A stretch of DNA of 64,000 nt from Prunella strophiata (Eukaryota; Chordata; Aves; Passeriformes; Prunellidae), in contig JAZBQD010000015.1 in assembly GCA_036583965.1 (NCBI GenBank), positions 69,914,330 to 69,978,329 of the forward strand, read 5' to 3'. The notes beneath the pieces were generated by a model that worked only from the letters and a program-made list of their open reading frames with translations, had not been told where the DNA came from and did not search any database. The translations under genes and the position numbers were made by a program. Positions within the stretch are counted from its first letter, which is position 1, and each line of letters starts with the position of its first letter. Below are positions 44,502 through 55,745 of the stretch, in pieces.

Positions 44502-45550
44502 GCTGTGCTTTTAACACTTTGAGATGGATGCTTTTAGTAACAGCCAACATTTTACAGATGCTGGCAGGTTAGCAACACACTTGGATCATCACTGTGACAA
44601 AGCCTTTCCATCAGTGCTGCTATTACTTACTGCTTTTTCCTTCTAATGGTAACCCAGAAATCTGATGGACAGGGTGAATAGGAACAAAAATGCTTTTCCA
44701 GCAGTGAAGAGCCTTCATAAATACATTAGGCAATGAGTCTGAATTGGCATCATGGGAAGTACTGTGCACTTCTGATGCTTCTTTTTCTGGCTGTGAGGGC
44801 TTCTGCTGTTTCCACTCAATGTAGCCAAGCTGTCCTGAGGATTGTGCTGTGAGCTCAGCCACCCTCACTGCAGTCTGGATGGTGTGTTCTGCCTACATAC
44901 ACAAACAGGGTTGATTTTATTTTTTTTTCCTTGCCTTACTAATCCTTTAAATTCTCCCCACCTGTATTTCCAGAAGAGCTGGTGATGTAGACCAAGGAAT
45001 TAGATGAATACAGTTGCTTTTAGATGAGAGGCAGTGTTTTTCCTTTTCTTTGCACCCTTACAAATATAGGGACACAGTACAGACAATGTCTAATGATATT
45101 TACATAAAAGTTGTACTGCTAATATATTAATATTGTCATCTACCTCTTAAAATTGATAGCTATCTCAACATGCAATAGGTGTCTTCTCACTCTAAACTGG
45201 TTTTGGAAGTGTACTTAGGATACTTAGGCCAATCTAGCATTGTTAACAATTGTGTAATGTTTTCTAACTTAATTTATAAAAAAAAAACTTGAGATTTAAA
45301 AAAAATTTTCTTACTATGCTGTTTTAAAAAAATCAAGTGTCTTCCTTCTTCTGTTGCTAACATCCTAGATGATTTTATATTCTGACATTCTGGAGCCTTG
45401 TGTCAGTTCTCATACCCCAACCTTTTGTTCATGAAGGACTCCAGAATGGTTTCAAGAACATGATGGGATTCCCAGCATACAGATTTTCAAGTTATCTGTG
45501 TATTTTCCGTGATTGTAATAATAAAGAATCTTTTAGAATTGCTGACACCA
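44502..45550 (+). other. SRD5A1: SRD5A1 3' UTR (probable)
   Basis: About 1.05 kb of non-coding sequence after the stop, ending at the first clear AATAAA (45520-45525), which is followed within 30 nt by an A-rich stretch. A second AATAAA at 45719-45724 could give a longer form. Confidence 0.6.
45520..45525 (+). terminator. Candidate SRD5A1 polyadenylation signal
   Basis: Canonical AATAAA about 1 kb past the stop codon; cleavage would fall near 45545. The second candidate is 45719-45724. Confidence 0.55.
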
Positions 45551-46184
45551 AAAAAAAAACCCCAAAACAACTCAAGGGAAAACTGAAAAAAAAAAAAAAA
45601 ATCCAACAAAGCCACCAAGTGAACAACCAAATTCTAATAATTATAAAAATTTAAAAAACAAACAAATGAACACTAACTAAAGAAACTTTCCACAAAACTG
45701 CTGCTAATGTAATTTGAAAATAAATGGAATTCAAACTTTTGCCAAGTGTCATCTGCTCTGTTTGCACTTCTATGTTGGGTTCTTCAAAACAAATTAGTAA
45801 CATAATTTTGCCAGATGCTAAGTTTTCCGGTAGGTTGTTTCAGTAAGATTTGTTCTGATGAGCAGTCATGATGCTTGCTGGAGAGAGAGGATGGTGAAGA
45901 GTTTGATTAACTCCTCAATGCTGAAATGGAGTTATTTGACAATGAAAGTTCATTAGGATCACTTAAAGCATATTCTGAAGATAATTTTAGAATCTTAGTC
46001 TTACAAATCAGGGTATTTCTAAATCCTGTCATCTCTGCAGCATTTTTTAAAATCTTCTTGTCTAAATCATCCACCTATCAAAATCTCTTTTAGCAGAAAA
46101 AATGTAGGATTCAAAACCCACTATCTACCCAAGGTGTTTAAATGCTTACATAGTTTATGGTGAATTAATATCTTTATAGATTTG
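45551..46184. other. Intergenic, A-rich, no gene seen
   Basis: Starts with A runs (to about 45,655), then ordinary AT-rich sequence up to the LTR. Confidence 0.6.
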
Positions 46185-47153
46185 TGTGGCCAGCTTTTGA
46201 TGATGGGCTACAGGGATGACTTCTGTAAGAAGCTGCTAGAAGCTTCCCCCATATCTCACAGAGCCAGTGCCAGCTTGTCCCAGGGCCTGCTCCTGCTCCT
46301 GAAGGCTGAGCCCATCACAAAGGACAGTAATGTCTTTGTAATAACACATTTAAGAAAGAAAAAATATATGTTCTTGGGCAGAGCAACATCTATGCAGACA
46401 CCAAGTGCAGGAGTGGGAGGAGGTGCTTCAGGTGCTGGAGCTGAGATTCCCCTGCTGGAGCTGTGCCCCTGCAGCCCATGGGGATGCAGAGATCCACCTG
46501 CAGCCTGTGGAGGATCCTCATGCCAAAGCAGGTGACTGCTGAGATGAGGCTGTGAACCCATGGGAAGCCTGTGCTGGAGCAGGGTTGTGACAGGGACATT
46601 TGGAGAGAGGAGCCCAAGCTAGGGCAGGTTTCATGGTGGGACTTGTGACCCTGTGGGGGACCCATGCTGGAGCAGGCTGTGCCTGAACAGCTGCACCCGG
46701 TGGAAGAGCAATCCACAATTGAGCAGTTCATGGGGAACTTGCCCACAGGATGGACTCAGATTGGAGAAGTTCATGGAGAACTGTCTCCCATGGGAGGGAC
46801 CCCATGTTGGAGCAAGGGAAGGCCTCCTCTCCTAGAAAAGCAGGAGAAACTACAGGTGATGAACTGACCTGTCTCCCTGTGCCTCCCTGGAAGAAGAGAA
46901 AGGTGGAGGGAAGGTGTTTTTAAGATATATTTTATTTTCATTATCCTGCTCTGGTTTTGTTAGTAATAAATTCAGTTAAAATCCCAAATTTGAGTCTGTT
47001 TTGTCTGTGGCAATATTTGATGAGTGATCTCTCCTGGTTGTTATCTCCACATATGATGCTTAGGCTTTGCTTTTCTTCTCCCTGTCCAGTGTTAAAGAGG
47101 AGTGACAAAGTGGCTTTGGTGGACACCTGGCATTTGGCCAGGATCAACCCGCC
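46185..47153 (+). mobile_element. Solo LTR of an avian endogenous retrovirus
   Basis: About 970 bp starting TGTGGCC and ending near CAACCCGCCA. Many short related blocks of the form GGGACCC..GCTGGAGCAG are followed by AATAAA at 46965-46970 and a T-rich R/U5-like part. This fits my memory of an ERVL-type LTR common in birds. No gag, pol or env coding sequence flanks it, so it is a solo LTR. Exact ends and target-site duplication were not established. Confidence 0.8.
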
Positions 47154-47744
47154 AAATCACTAATGGGACAACCTACCAGTAAAAAAACATCTTTCTGCAG
47201 CACTTTGGACTCTAACACTTCTTTTCCTCCCTTTTTTTTTTATTTTGCCTTTTTTGAAAAGGCAAATGTTCTTTTAACACTTAAACAGTGAAAGAAAGGT
47301 CAGTGTTTATTACATCTCTATATTCAAGAGCTGTAGCTCTCTAGTCAGTAGTCTTTTATCATAGTTTCCAGAAAATTTGAACAGATGCCTTGATTTTGCT
47401 CTGCTACTATGCTAATAAATATTTATCTTGCCTAAAAGTTCAGCTGGTTTGCCCACATAATGTTAATTTATGGTTTGCCTACATTGGGATAGGCTCTTAA
47501 GTGTGATGGTCTGACAGCTTATCCCTTTCTCTCTCTTGTTACAGAAAAGGAAAAGGTAAGGTCTGAGGGCTGTGAATGTCAGCATGTTTAGAAATTTTAG
47601 TTAATTGGATTAATAAAAAAAATTCCAAACCCAAGTCAGCAGGTTTTGTTCTTTGTGTGATTATATTTTATATTCTCATTATACTTCTAGAGCCTTCCCT
47701 AAGTAAAGTACAGATTTTATTTGAGGCAGTTCTTAGAGTGCAGT
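47154..47744. other. Intergenic, no gene seen
   Basis: Short stretch between LTR and CR1; AT-rich, nothing recognised. Confidence 0.6.
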
Positions 47745-48140
47745 TTTTATAAGGAGCAGCTGAAAGACCTGGGACTGTTTAGCCTGGAGAAAAGGAGGCC
47801 CAGGGGGAATCTTACTACTCTCTACAGCTGCCTCAAAGGAGGTAATAGCCAGGTGGGAGTTCATCTCTTCTTCCAGGTAACCAGTGATAGAATGAGAGGA
47901 AATGGGCTTATGTTGTGCCAGGGGAGGTTCAGATTGGCCATTATGAAAAATTTCTTCACTGAAAGGGTTGTCAAGCCCTGGAACAAGCTGCCTGGGGAAG
48001 TGGTGGAGTCACAACCCTTGGAGGTATGTAGTTGTGGCATTGAGGGAGATGGTTTAGTGGTGGACTTGGTAGTGCTGGGTTAAAGGTTGGACTGAATTAA
48101 CTGAGGTCTTTTCTAACCTAAAAAATTCTATTATTCCCAC
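47745..48140 (+). mobile_element. CR1 LINE fragment
   Basis: TTTAGCCTGGAGAAAAGGAG, ATTTCTTCACTGAAAGGGTT, GTCAAGCCCTGGAACAAGCT and GGTTTAGTGGTGGACTTGG are typical CR1 3' blocks. A 120-codon frame across it is not a gene. Confidence 0.92.
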
Positions 48141-50489
48141 ATTTCAAGACCCAGATACATTGGTGAAAGCATATCATCAACTTGGTCAAATGCTAGAATT
48201 GTCTTTTGTTTAAACAATATACCACTTATTTGTCATCACTTGTGATCCCTTCCCTTTTCAGCAGCTCTGACAGATTTTTCTGTTGGAAAATATCTAATAC
48301 TGAAACATTTTTCTCAAGAATTTGTAATGTGAGAATGAACTCTGCTCTGCGTATTCCAGAGAGAGAAAACATGCATACTTGCTACTGGGTATATCTGTAG
48401 CTATTTTTAATAGAGATACTTCTAGTTACATTGATACAACTTTCCCCCAAATCCCTTACTAATAAAACGTGATTTGTGGTGTCTTGCTTGAATACTTTTT
48501 TTTTTTTTTTTTCCTGTTAGTAATTCCCACTCTAACTTGTGGAGATTGACCAAGGCTTTTGGACCAACAATTTCATTATCCCAGCTTAGATCTTGGGGAG
48601 TATAAAAACAAGATTGGATTAGAATGACCTAGATGCATGTGTGAACTTGATGAGATGCACTCAAAGCAGTTATTAAAAGTCACAAGGCAAATTTGTCTAG
48701 TGATACATTCTTAGTTACGTAAAACAAAGTATGTAGCTGAGATATTCTACACTTGCAGTTAGAACAAAGATTAACAGAAGCAGAGGCTGCTTGTTTGGGT
48801 TCCTCTCCTGCTGCTAGGTAATTTTTCACTTGAAAAAACTGTAGCACCTGCTGTTTCAACTATTTTAATTGAGATTCAGCATGATATTATGTTTTGGGGG
48901 AGTAAAGATAGTATATAAATAACTTGTATAAACTTGAATTCTTCCAGCAGACAGGAAATTCTGAGTGCCTACCACAGTTTTTATATCCTGATTGTGATTG
49001 AAACATATTAATAACTTTAGTATGAGACTGTCCCAGTCTGTTCTATGCTCCTCAGTTTTACCAATAACAGTTGCAGTTGTCAGGGCAGCCTTTCATACAC
49101 ATATCCATTTCATGATAGCAGATCTCAAGTTAAAATTGCACCACTTTTTGCAGTGATGCAACCTATCTATCACCATCTATGTGCTCATGTGCCCACACAA
49201 AAATATGTGTAAGCACACAATTAAATTTCTATTGCAGGACAACTGAAGGGCAAAGCTTTAACCAAGGTTCGCATCTGAAAGACTTGCACAACTGAAGCTT
49301 GCTCTTGAACTTCTTGAAACAACATGTTTTTTACATCCCTTGCTTGATTTACCATGTCTGCTTAAAAATCAAAGCTAATACAGGATGCACTGTTGTGTAC
49401 AAGTGAGTAGTGGAAGCAATAGGTTATTTGCTCACAGAGATGAAAGAAAACCTAACACTTGGTAACCTTTGGTGTAATGCTTCCCTGGAGATGATGCCTT
49501 ACCAGTGCGCTACGAGTGTCTCAGTGGTGTTGTTTGTCCCTGTTCCCTCTTGTTTTGGAAATATCTGTCCAGTTTTTGAGAGGACATGGGTGGCTGAATC
49601 CAAAGAGATAGCACTAGCAAAGCGACATGTTCCAGCTGCTCTGGGAGGGAGCACTCCATTTCTCTTGGGCTATTGAAAGGGAAAACCACTGCAAATTCAA
49701 TTATAAACTTCTGCCAGAAAAGAAAAAGCTGTGTGATCTGGGAATGGGGGCTCAGACATTGAGCAGCACTGTCCAGACTAAAGACCAGTCCAATGTAAGC
49801 AAGAAAAAACTACTTCAGGTACCTGCTGTCTTTGTGTCCTGCTGGCTGCTTCATGGGGTTGCAATCTAATCTTTTTAATCCATATCAGTGTGTTGGTGAA
49901 CAGTCCAAGAGGCTTCCAGCTATGTCCCCACTCCACATGTTGTTTTTGCTGCAGAAGACCAAAAGACACATGCAGTGCAGAGCCAAGGTCCTGCTAATGT
50001 GCAAGGAAGCCCTGTGACAAAGCAGCACAGTGCAACAGTGTAGATTTGTAGGACTTTAATGTTTTGCAAAGGCAAGTATGTTTCCTCTTTCACTCTCTGC
50101 CTGTCTCTTTGAAAAATGGTGATGGCATCAGAGCAGAAGAACTGAATTGGAAATCCCAAATAGTACTGTGAAAGTGTTCAAGTGTTAAAGGACAGTCATC
50201 AGGATATACTAAAAATAGTCCTTTTTATACTTCAAATAATCCCTGCAGATTTTACTAGGCCTCAGAAATAAAGAGTATTAGATTAAGCATAATATTTAGT
50301 CTGAAACAGTGCAGTCTATGATAATTACTGGTAGAATAAAGTAATAATAGGAAGAGTAGTTTAGAAAATATGAGTAGAAAATAGAGTAGCTATGCAGACA
50401 GCATACAGCAGTGTAATGTTATGAATAGAAAGCTAAATGACCAAGAAAAAATGAGCTGTTTCCATAAGAGAACAAAACAAAAGGAGAAC
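48141..50489. other. Intergenic, no gene seen
   Basis: Contains a T run at about 48498-48512 and no recognised repeat family or coding exon. Confidence 0.6.
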
Positions 50490-50899
50490 ACTAGTGTGGA
50501 GTCCTCCTTGGGCTGCAGGTGGATCTCTGCTCCATTAAGGACTTCCATGGGCTGCAGGGGCACAGCTGCCTCACCATGGCTGCAAGGGAATCTCAGCTCT
50601 GGCATCTGGAGCACCTTCTTGCCCCTCCTTCCTCACGCACCTTGGTGTCTGCATAGCTGCTCCTCTCACATATTCCCACTCCTCTCTCCACTTGCAGTTG
50701 CAGGGGTTTTTGCCCCTTTTTAACTGTTAAAAACTGTTTAACCCTTTTTAACCCATCACTGTTGGGTTCAGCCTTGGCCAGCGATAGGTCTGTATTGGAG
50801 ATGGCTGGATTGGTTCTGTTGGACATGGGAGAAGCTTCTGGCAGCTTCTCACAAAAGTCACCCCTATAGCCCCCCTGTTACCAAAATCTTGCCATGCAA
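50490..50899 (-). mobile_element. Partial LTR, same family as 46185-47153, opposite strand
   Basis: Read on the minus strand it gives GGCAAGATTTTGGTAACAGG, GGTGACTTTTGTGAGAAGC and CATGTCCAACAGAACCAATC. These parallel the 5' third of the LTR at 46185 (GGGATGACTTCTGTAAGAAG). Only about 410 bp remain; the poly(A)-signal part is missing. Confidence 0.75.
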
Positions 50900-53800
50900 G
50901 CCAAATAAAACGTTTGAATTTATAAAAGTTCAAAATAAAACACCAACATGGCACTTGTAGGAAAAATCTTTTGTCAATTGCTTTAAGTGGCTTTCTTAAA
51001 CTGAAATTGCCATGCAATGTAGACATTGCAGATTTCAATGAATAATATGCTGTAATTACTCCCCTTTAAATGGTTACTATTAAAAGTAAAAAACCCCAAA
51101 GTAATTGTACTTTGTTTCCTAATTCTTCATACTGGATGAATTGTCATTGCAACAGCTTTTAACTTCAATTCAAAGCAGACAAAACAATCTCCTTTGCAGA
51201 TGCAACCCCATCTGCTACTGTGGCTAAACCTCAGAGATCTTCTTGAATGTCTTGTTTCTGCATCAGATCAAAAAAAAAGGTAAATTGCTAGTAGCACTGC
51301 AGATGACAAACCATGCCTTAATTTTCATTGAGTAATACTGTCATCTTCTGCCACTTTGTGTCTTCATTAACACTAGGCTAATTAGAAACATGAAATGATT
51401 ATCTAACATTTTCTTACATATAAAATCCAGTCTAACACTGTTCTCAATTGTCTTATTGTAGCACTGCACAGATGTGGGCTTACTGGGTACCTATTGCATC
51501 ATAGTTTCCAGTCCCCTCTAAGCACTGCCTAGAGCAGAAATTGTTACTCACAGCAGCAAATTCAAAGACAGCCCTCTCCTCCAGCTCAGGGGACCCTGGA
51601 AGCAGACAAGAATGCACCCCCAAACAAGCATGAATAAATTACCAGCAGAGGTCTGCACCAGCCATCTGTGTCTGTGTTGCACAACATGTAGAACAACAAG
51701 GAGTGCTAACCTTCCTGCTCATGATCCTCTTTCCCCTCCAGCCCCCAACATGGCACCCCTCAGTAAGAGACACCATCCTCTTACTCACACAGTTACTGAT
51801 AGCTAGAGCAGTTTCTTGCCAGCACTTAGTGCATAGACCCCCATTTGGTGTCACAGCACTCAGCCAAGCAAGCCAGGAAAGATGGAAACCCACCCAGGGA
51901 GTTTTTTAATTCAGCCTTTCAGAGGCTTTTGTTTAGGCTTGGAAGTTTTTTGTCCGTTTCTGGGAAATATGTCAATACAAATGTACAAAGTGGATGCCTC
52001 CAGCAGCTGGGCTCAGGCACCCAGTCTGCCCAGCAGCTGCCCCTGGATCTCAGTTTCCTCAGTCACTGGCACTTGGATGCACCAGCCCATGCATGCCTGA
52101 AGACACAGTTTGAAACCACCATTGACTGTGCTCAGACACAGAGGGCATCCAGCAAGAGGCCCTGAGTCCTCAACCTCCACGTTTGACACCACTTGGAAAT
52201 ACAAAATTCTGAGAGGCCTGCAGCTGCATCCTGGCTGCTGGTATATTTAGTCTGTTCTTGTCTCAGATTTTCACTAAACCCCTTCAGTTAAAATTAACAA
52301 AAACAACACCAGGGGAAAAATCCATTAAATGATTTATTAATGTAACATTGCTTTACACACAGTGAATTTATGAACTATCTCATGAACTGATAATAAGAGG
52401 AGTTCTTGGAGAGTTTCCTGTGGAGAAAAGATTGCTTACCCAGAGCAAAGTTTTACCTTAGGGTGGGTTTTTTGTGTTTTGGGGTTTTTTTGTTAGGTTG
52501 GGTTTTGGTCTGGGTTTTCTGTTTTGTATTTTAATAATATCAAAAATCTTTATCATAGATTTGTTTGTGTTTGTGCTGGTGAATTTTTGAAAAGCACTGT
52601 TTGCTGGAGGAGCAGAAAGGGAAATGCTGGTACTGACCAGAGAAGTTGGGTTCTCCATTTATTAGTTATTTTCAACTTAAATATGTTCTAAAGTAGATGA
52701 CTGCAGCATAAGATGCAGGGAAAAATACAAAATACAAAGCACAGCTCTATTGTTTATAGAGATTGCTTTCCATTACACCATATTTTTCAGCCTAGGAATG
52801 TATGTCTTCAAAGGCATTTTAAACGACAGCCTTTGAATGGGCTTTCATTTTAAGTAAATCAGTTTTCTGAAAGGCTCTCCAGTAAGGATTTGGAATGGAT
52901 ACTTGTGAAGACTACAGGTAATTTTCATTTCCAGGGACAAGGCCCCTTATCTTTGTTAGCCTCTGTACAGATTCTTCCAGAGAAACATACTGCCTCTTCC
53001 TACTCTTTGTCCAACAGCAAGGCCAGCTGTTTGGCAGCAAGGCTGGGCATTCTGCCAGAGCTCTACTTGATCTAGAAAAGGTTTTATCTTTCCTAATGTA
53101 TACTGTAAATATTTTGTTCTAGCAGATCCAATTTGAAACTTTCCAGGATGATAGATGAGATCTACCCTGAGACATCACAGACCATTTTTTCTTCCTTGTG
53201 GGTAACTGCAGATGTAATTCCTATGAGATCAAAACATTTTGTCCGTAATTCTTGCTGGTTTCCATGTGGCCCAAATGAGAGCATTCAAACTGAATGAGAG
53301 AGTTTGAATCAGGCCCAGCTAAGAATTATGCCATGCAGTAAAAATGTCAAGAAATTGTTCTTTGTAGCTGTGTAGAAAGCTGAGGCAGAGCTGTGTATCC
53401 TATATGGTGTAATCAAGGTCAAGCCACTTCCACCCTGCCTCCTAGCCCTATGGCAGAGCCATTGCTGGTAGTAACAGATGGTTTCCAGGCCAGCACCAGG
53501 CAATAGAATCACATTGCAAAACCAAATAGTGTGTGGTTAACCGTGACATGTCCTCAACAAGAAACATACCACACCCAGGGCAGGGAAAGGATTTCACTTG
53601 TTACAAGGATAATGAAAGCAGAGAACAGCAGGAAGGAATACAGGGCAAAAGGTGAAAAAGGCAGCTTCCACATCTTCAGGACAGATCCCTGTATGTTCCC
53701 CATCTACCTGTAACAGATCCAGTTCAAGGGAAGACTCTGAAGGGGTCTGCACTTCACAGCCAAGAGTCAGCCATAGATTTATGATCTATCCATAGATGGA

Positions 53801-55007
53801 ACTCCTGAAACATCTCACTGGGTATGTGGGTACAGACTGATGCTGTGTATGGTTCTCAAAGGTAAGTTATGGAAGAGAAGGATCAAGAGAGGGACCCTAC
53901 TACAGAGGCAGAGGGACTGATCAGTCTACACTTATTATTTCCATCCAACAAAAACAAATCTCATGGACCATGTCTGTTACCACTTATGAGGAACCAGCTG
54001 GGATAAACTTCACAACTCTCACCAGGCAACCCTGAATGAGAAAACAATTACAGCCTGGTGATAAAAAGAGCCGTTCCATGTCCCACCAGGCAGGAATGGA
54101 GCCACAGCACATGTCCTGTGTCCAAATTAACTTGTTTCCCAGGAGAAGGAGGTCCATGCATCCTTGCTACCATATCAAAATAAAAAAGCTGAACATTCTT
54201 TGCACAGAATGAATACCTATCTGCTTGATGGCATCAGTCAATAGCATACCATGAGCTCTGCAGGAGACTCTGCAAGTAAAGCCTATCCCATTGCAAGTGT
54301 CATCTGTCAGCAGCTATGGCAAAGATCTTCAATTTGATCTGTAGTACTGGATGGAGGTCAGACTACTCCAAGGCAGGCTCCTGGCTGCAGGGCTGTCAGA
54401 CCTCTCACTCAGCTGAGAAGCACTAGAATCATCAATGAACTGACTGGGCTCAGTGGAGTGGATCACCAGCCTGTGAAGCCTCACTGCAGGAACCTGGAGC
54501 TGTTTCCAGGCTTCTGGATGCTTTGAGCCAGTGGGGAATTTGAGGCATGGGTAAAAGCAAGGCTGCCCCATCACAAAGCTACATGGGAGCTTCAGCTTGG
54601 CACATGGCAGCAGGAATGGCAGCCTCTCCTTGCTCTGGCCCATGACCTGCCTGGAGGGAGCAACAGATATTTTGCTATCTTAAACTAAGCAGAGTAACCT
54701 CAGGCTATCAGAAATCCTAATCTGTTTAAATTCTGGCATTTCACCCTTCCTGATGTCTTTTGTGCTCTCACCACAACAAATGAATGTTGTTTCTTCAATG
54801 TTACCTGCATGTCCATAGAGCTCATGAGCCCAGGAGTTCAGAGGCATAGGCTTACTGTGAAGCCCATGTTTGCTGAGATTAGAGACTGATATTATGAACA
54901 GACTCCTTAACTCAGTTTGCATGGCTGAGAAATGGAAACTGCCATTGCAGGTAACTATCATGTTCTCTAGGCTGGGTTCTGCCCTTGGATCACAACATCC
55001 CCCTGCA
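50900..55007. other. Intergenic, no gene seen
   Basis: About 4 kb without a recognised gene or repeat family, apart from a T/G-rich tract at about 52461-52535. Open frames to about 106 codons have no familiar domain. Confidence 0.55.
52461..52535. repeat. T/G-rich simple sequence
   Basis: Runs of 3-7 T separated by G groups (GGGTTTT, GGGGTTTTTTT type), like the tracts at 3886 and 40198. Confidence 0.75.
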
Positions 55008-55745
55008 ACAGGAGCTGGGGGAAGAGTGGCTGGAAAGCTGTCCATTGGAAAATGGACCTGTGGGTGCTGGTTAACAGTCAGCTGAACATGAGCCAAAGTG
55101 TGCCCAGGTGGCCAAGAAGGCCAAAGGCATCCTGGCCTGTATCAGCAAGAGTGTGGCCAGCAGCATTAGGGGAGTGATACTTCCCCTCTGCTTGGCACTG
55201 GTGAGTGCTCAAATCCTGTGCTCAGTTCTGGGCCCCTCACTACAAGAAGGACATTGAGGTGCTGGAGTAAGTCTAGAGAAGGGCAATGGACAAGGGAAGG
55301 GTCTGGACCACAGTTTTGAAGAGGAGCCTCTGAAGGAGCTGGAATTATTTAGCCTGAAGAAAAGGAGGCTCAGGAATGACCTTATCACTCTCTACAACTG
55401 CCTGAAAGGAGGGTGTAGCCAGCTGGGAGTTGGTCTCTCCTCCCAGGTAATAAGTTACAGGACATCAAGGCCTCGATCTGCACCAGGGGAGATTTAGAGT
55501 GGCTATAAGGAAAAATTTCTTCACTGAAAGGTTTGTAAAGCATTGGTACAGACTGCCTGGGGAGCTGGTGGACTCACTAAGGGTTGAGTCCCTGAAGAGA
55601 TCCTGGAAGTATTTAAAAGATGTGTAGATGTGGCACTTAGGGACACAGTTTAATGGTGGACCTGGCAGTGCTGGGTTAAAGGTCAGACTCAATTGGACCT
55701 GGTCAGACCAGGTCTTTTCCAATCTAAACAATTTTGTGATTCACT
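55008..55745 (+). mobile_element. CR1 LINE fragment
   Basis: Starts GAGTGGCTGGAAAGCTGTCC, passes GGACCTGTGGGTGCTGGTTA, AAGGCATCCTGGCCTGTATC and GGTTTGTAAAGCATTGG. It ends AATCTAAACAATTTTGTGAT. The longest CR1 in the window, about 740 bp. Confidence 0.93.

Noticed and set aside
47721..48083. 120-codon frame
   Set aside because: Lies within CR1 3' sequence, which is non-coding in this region of the element.
46185..50899. A single provirus bounded by the two LTR copies
   Set aside because: The copies face opposite ways, one is partial, and the DNA between holds a CR1 and ordinary sequence with no gag, pol or env.
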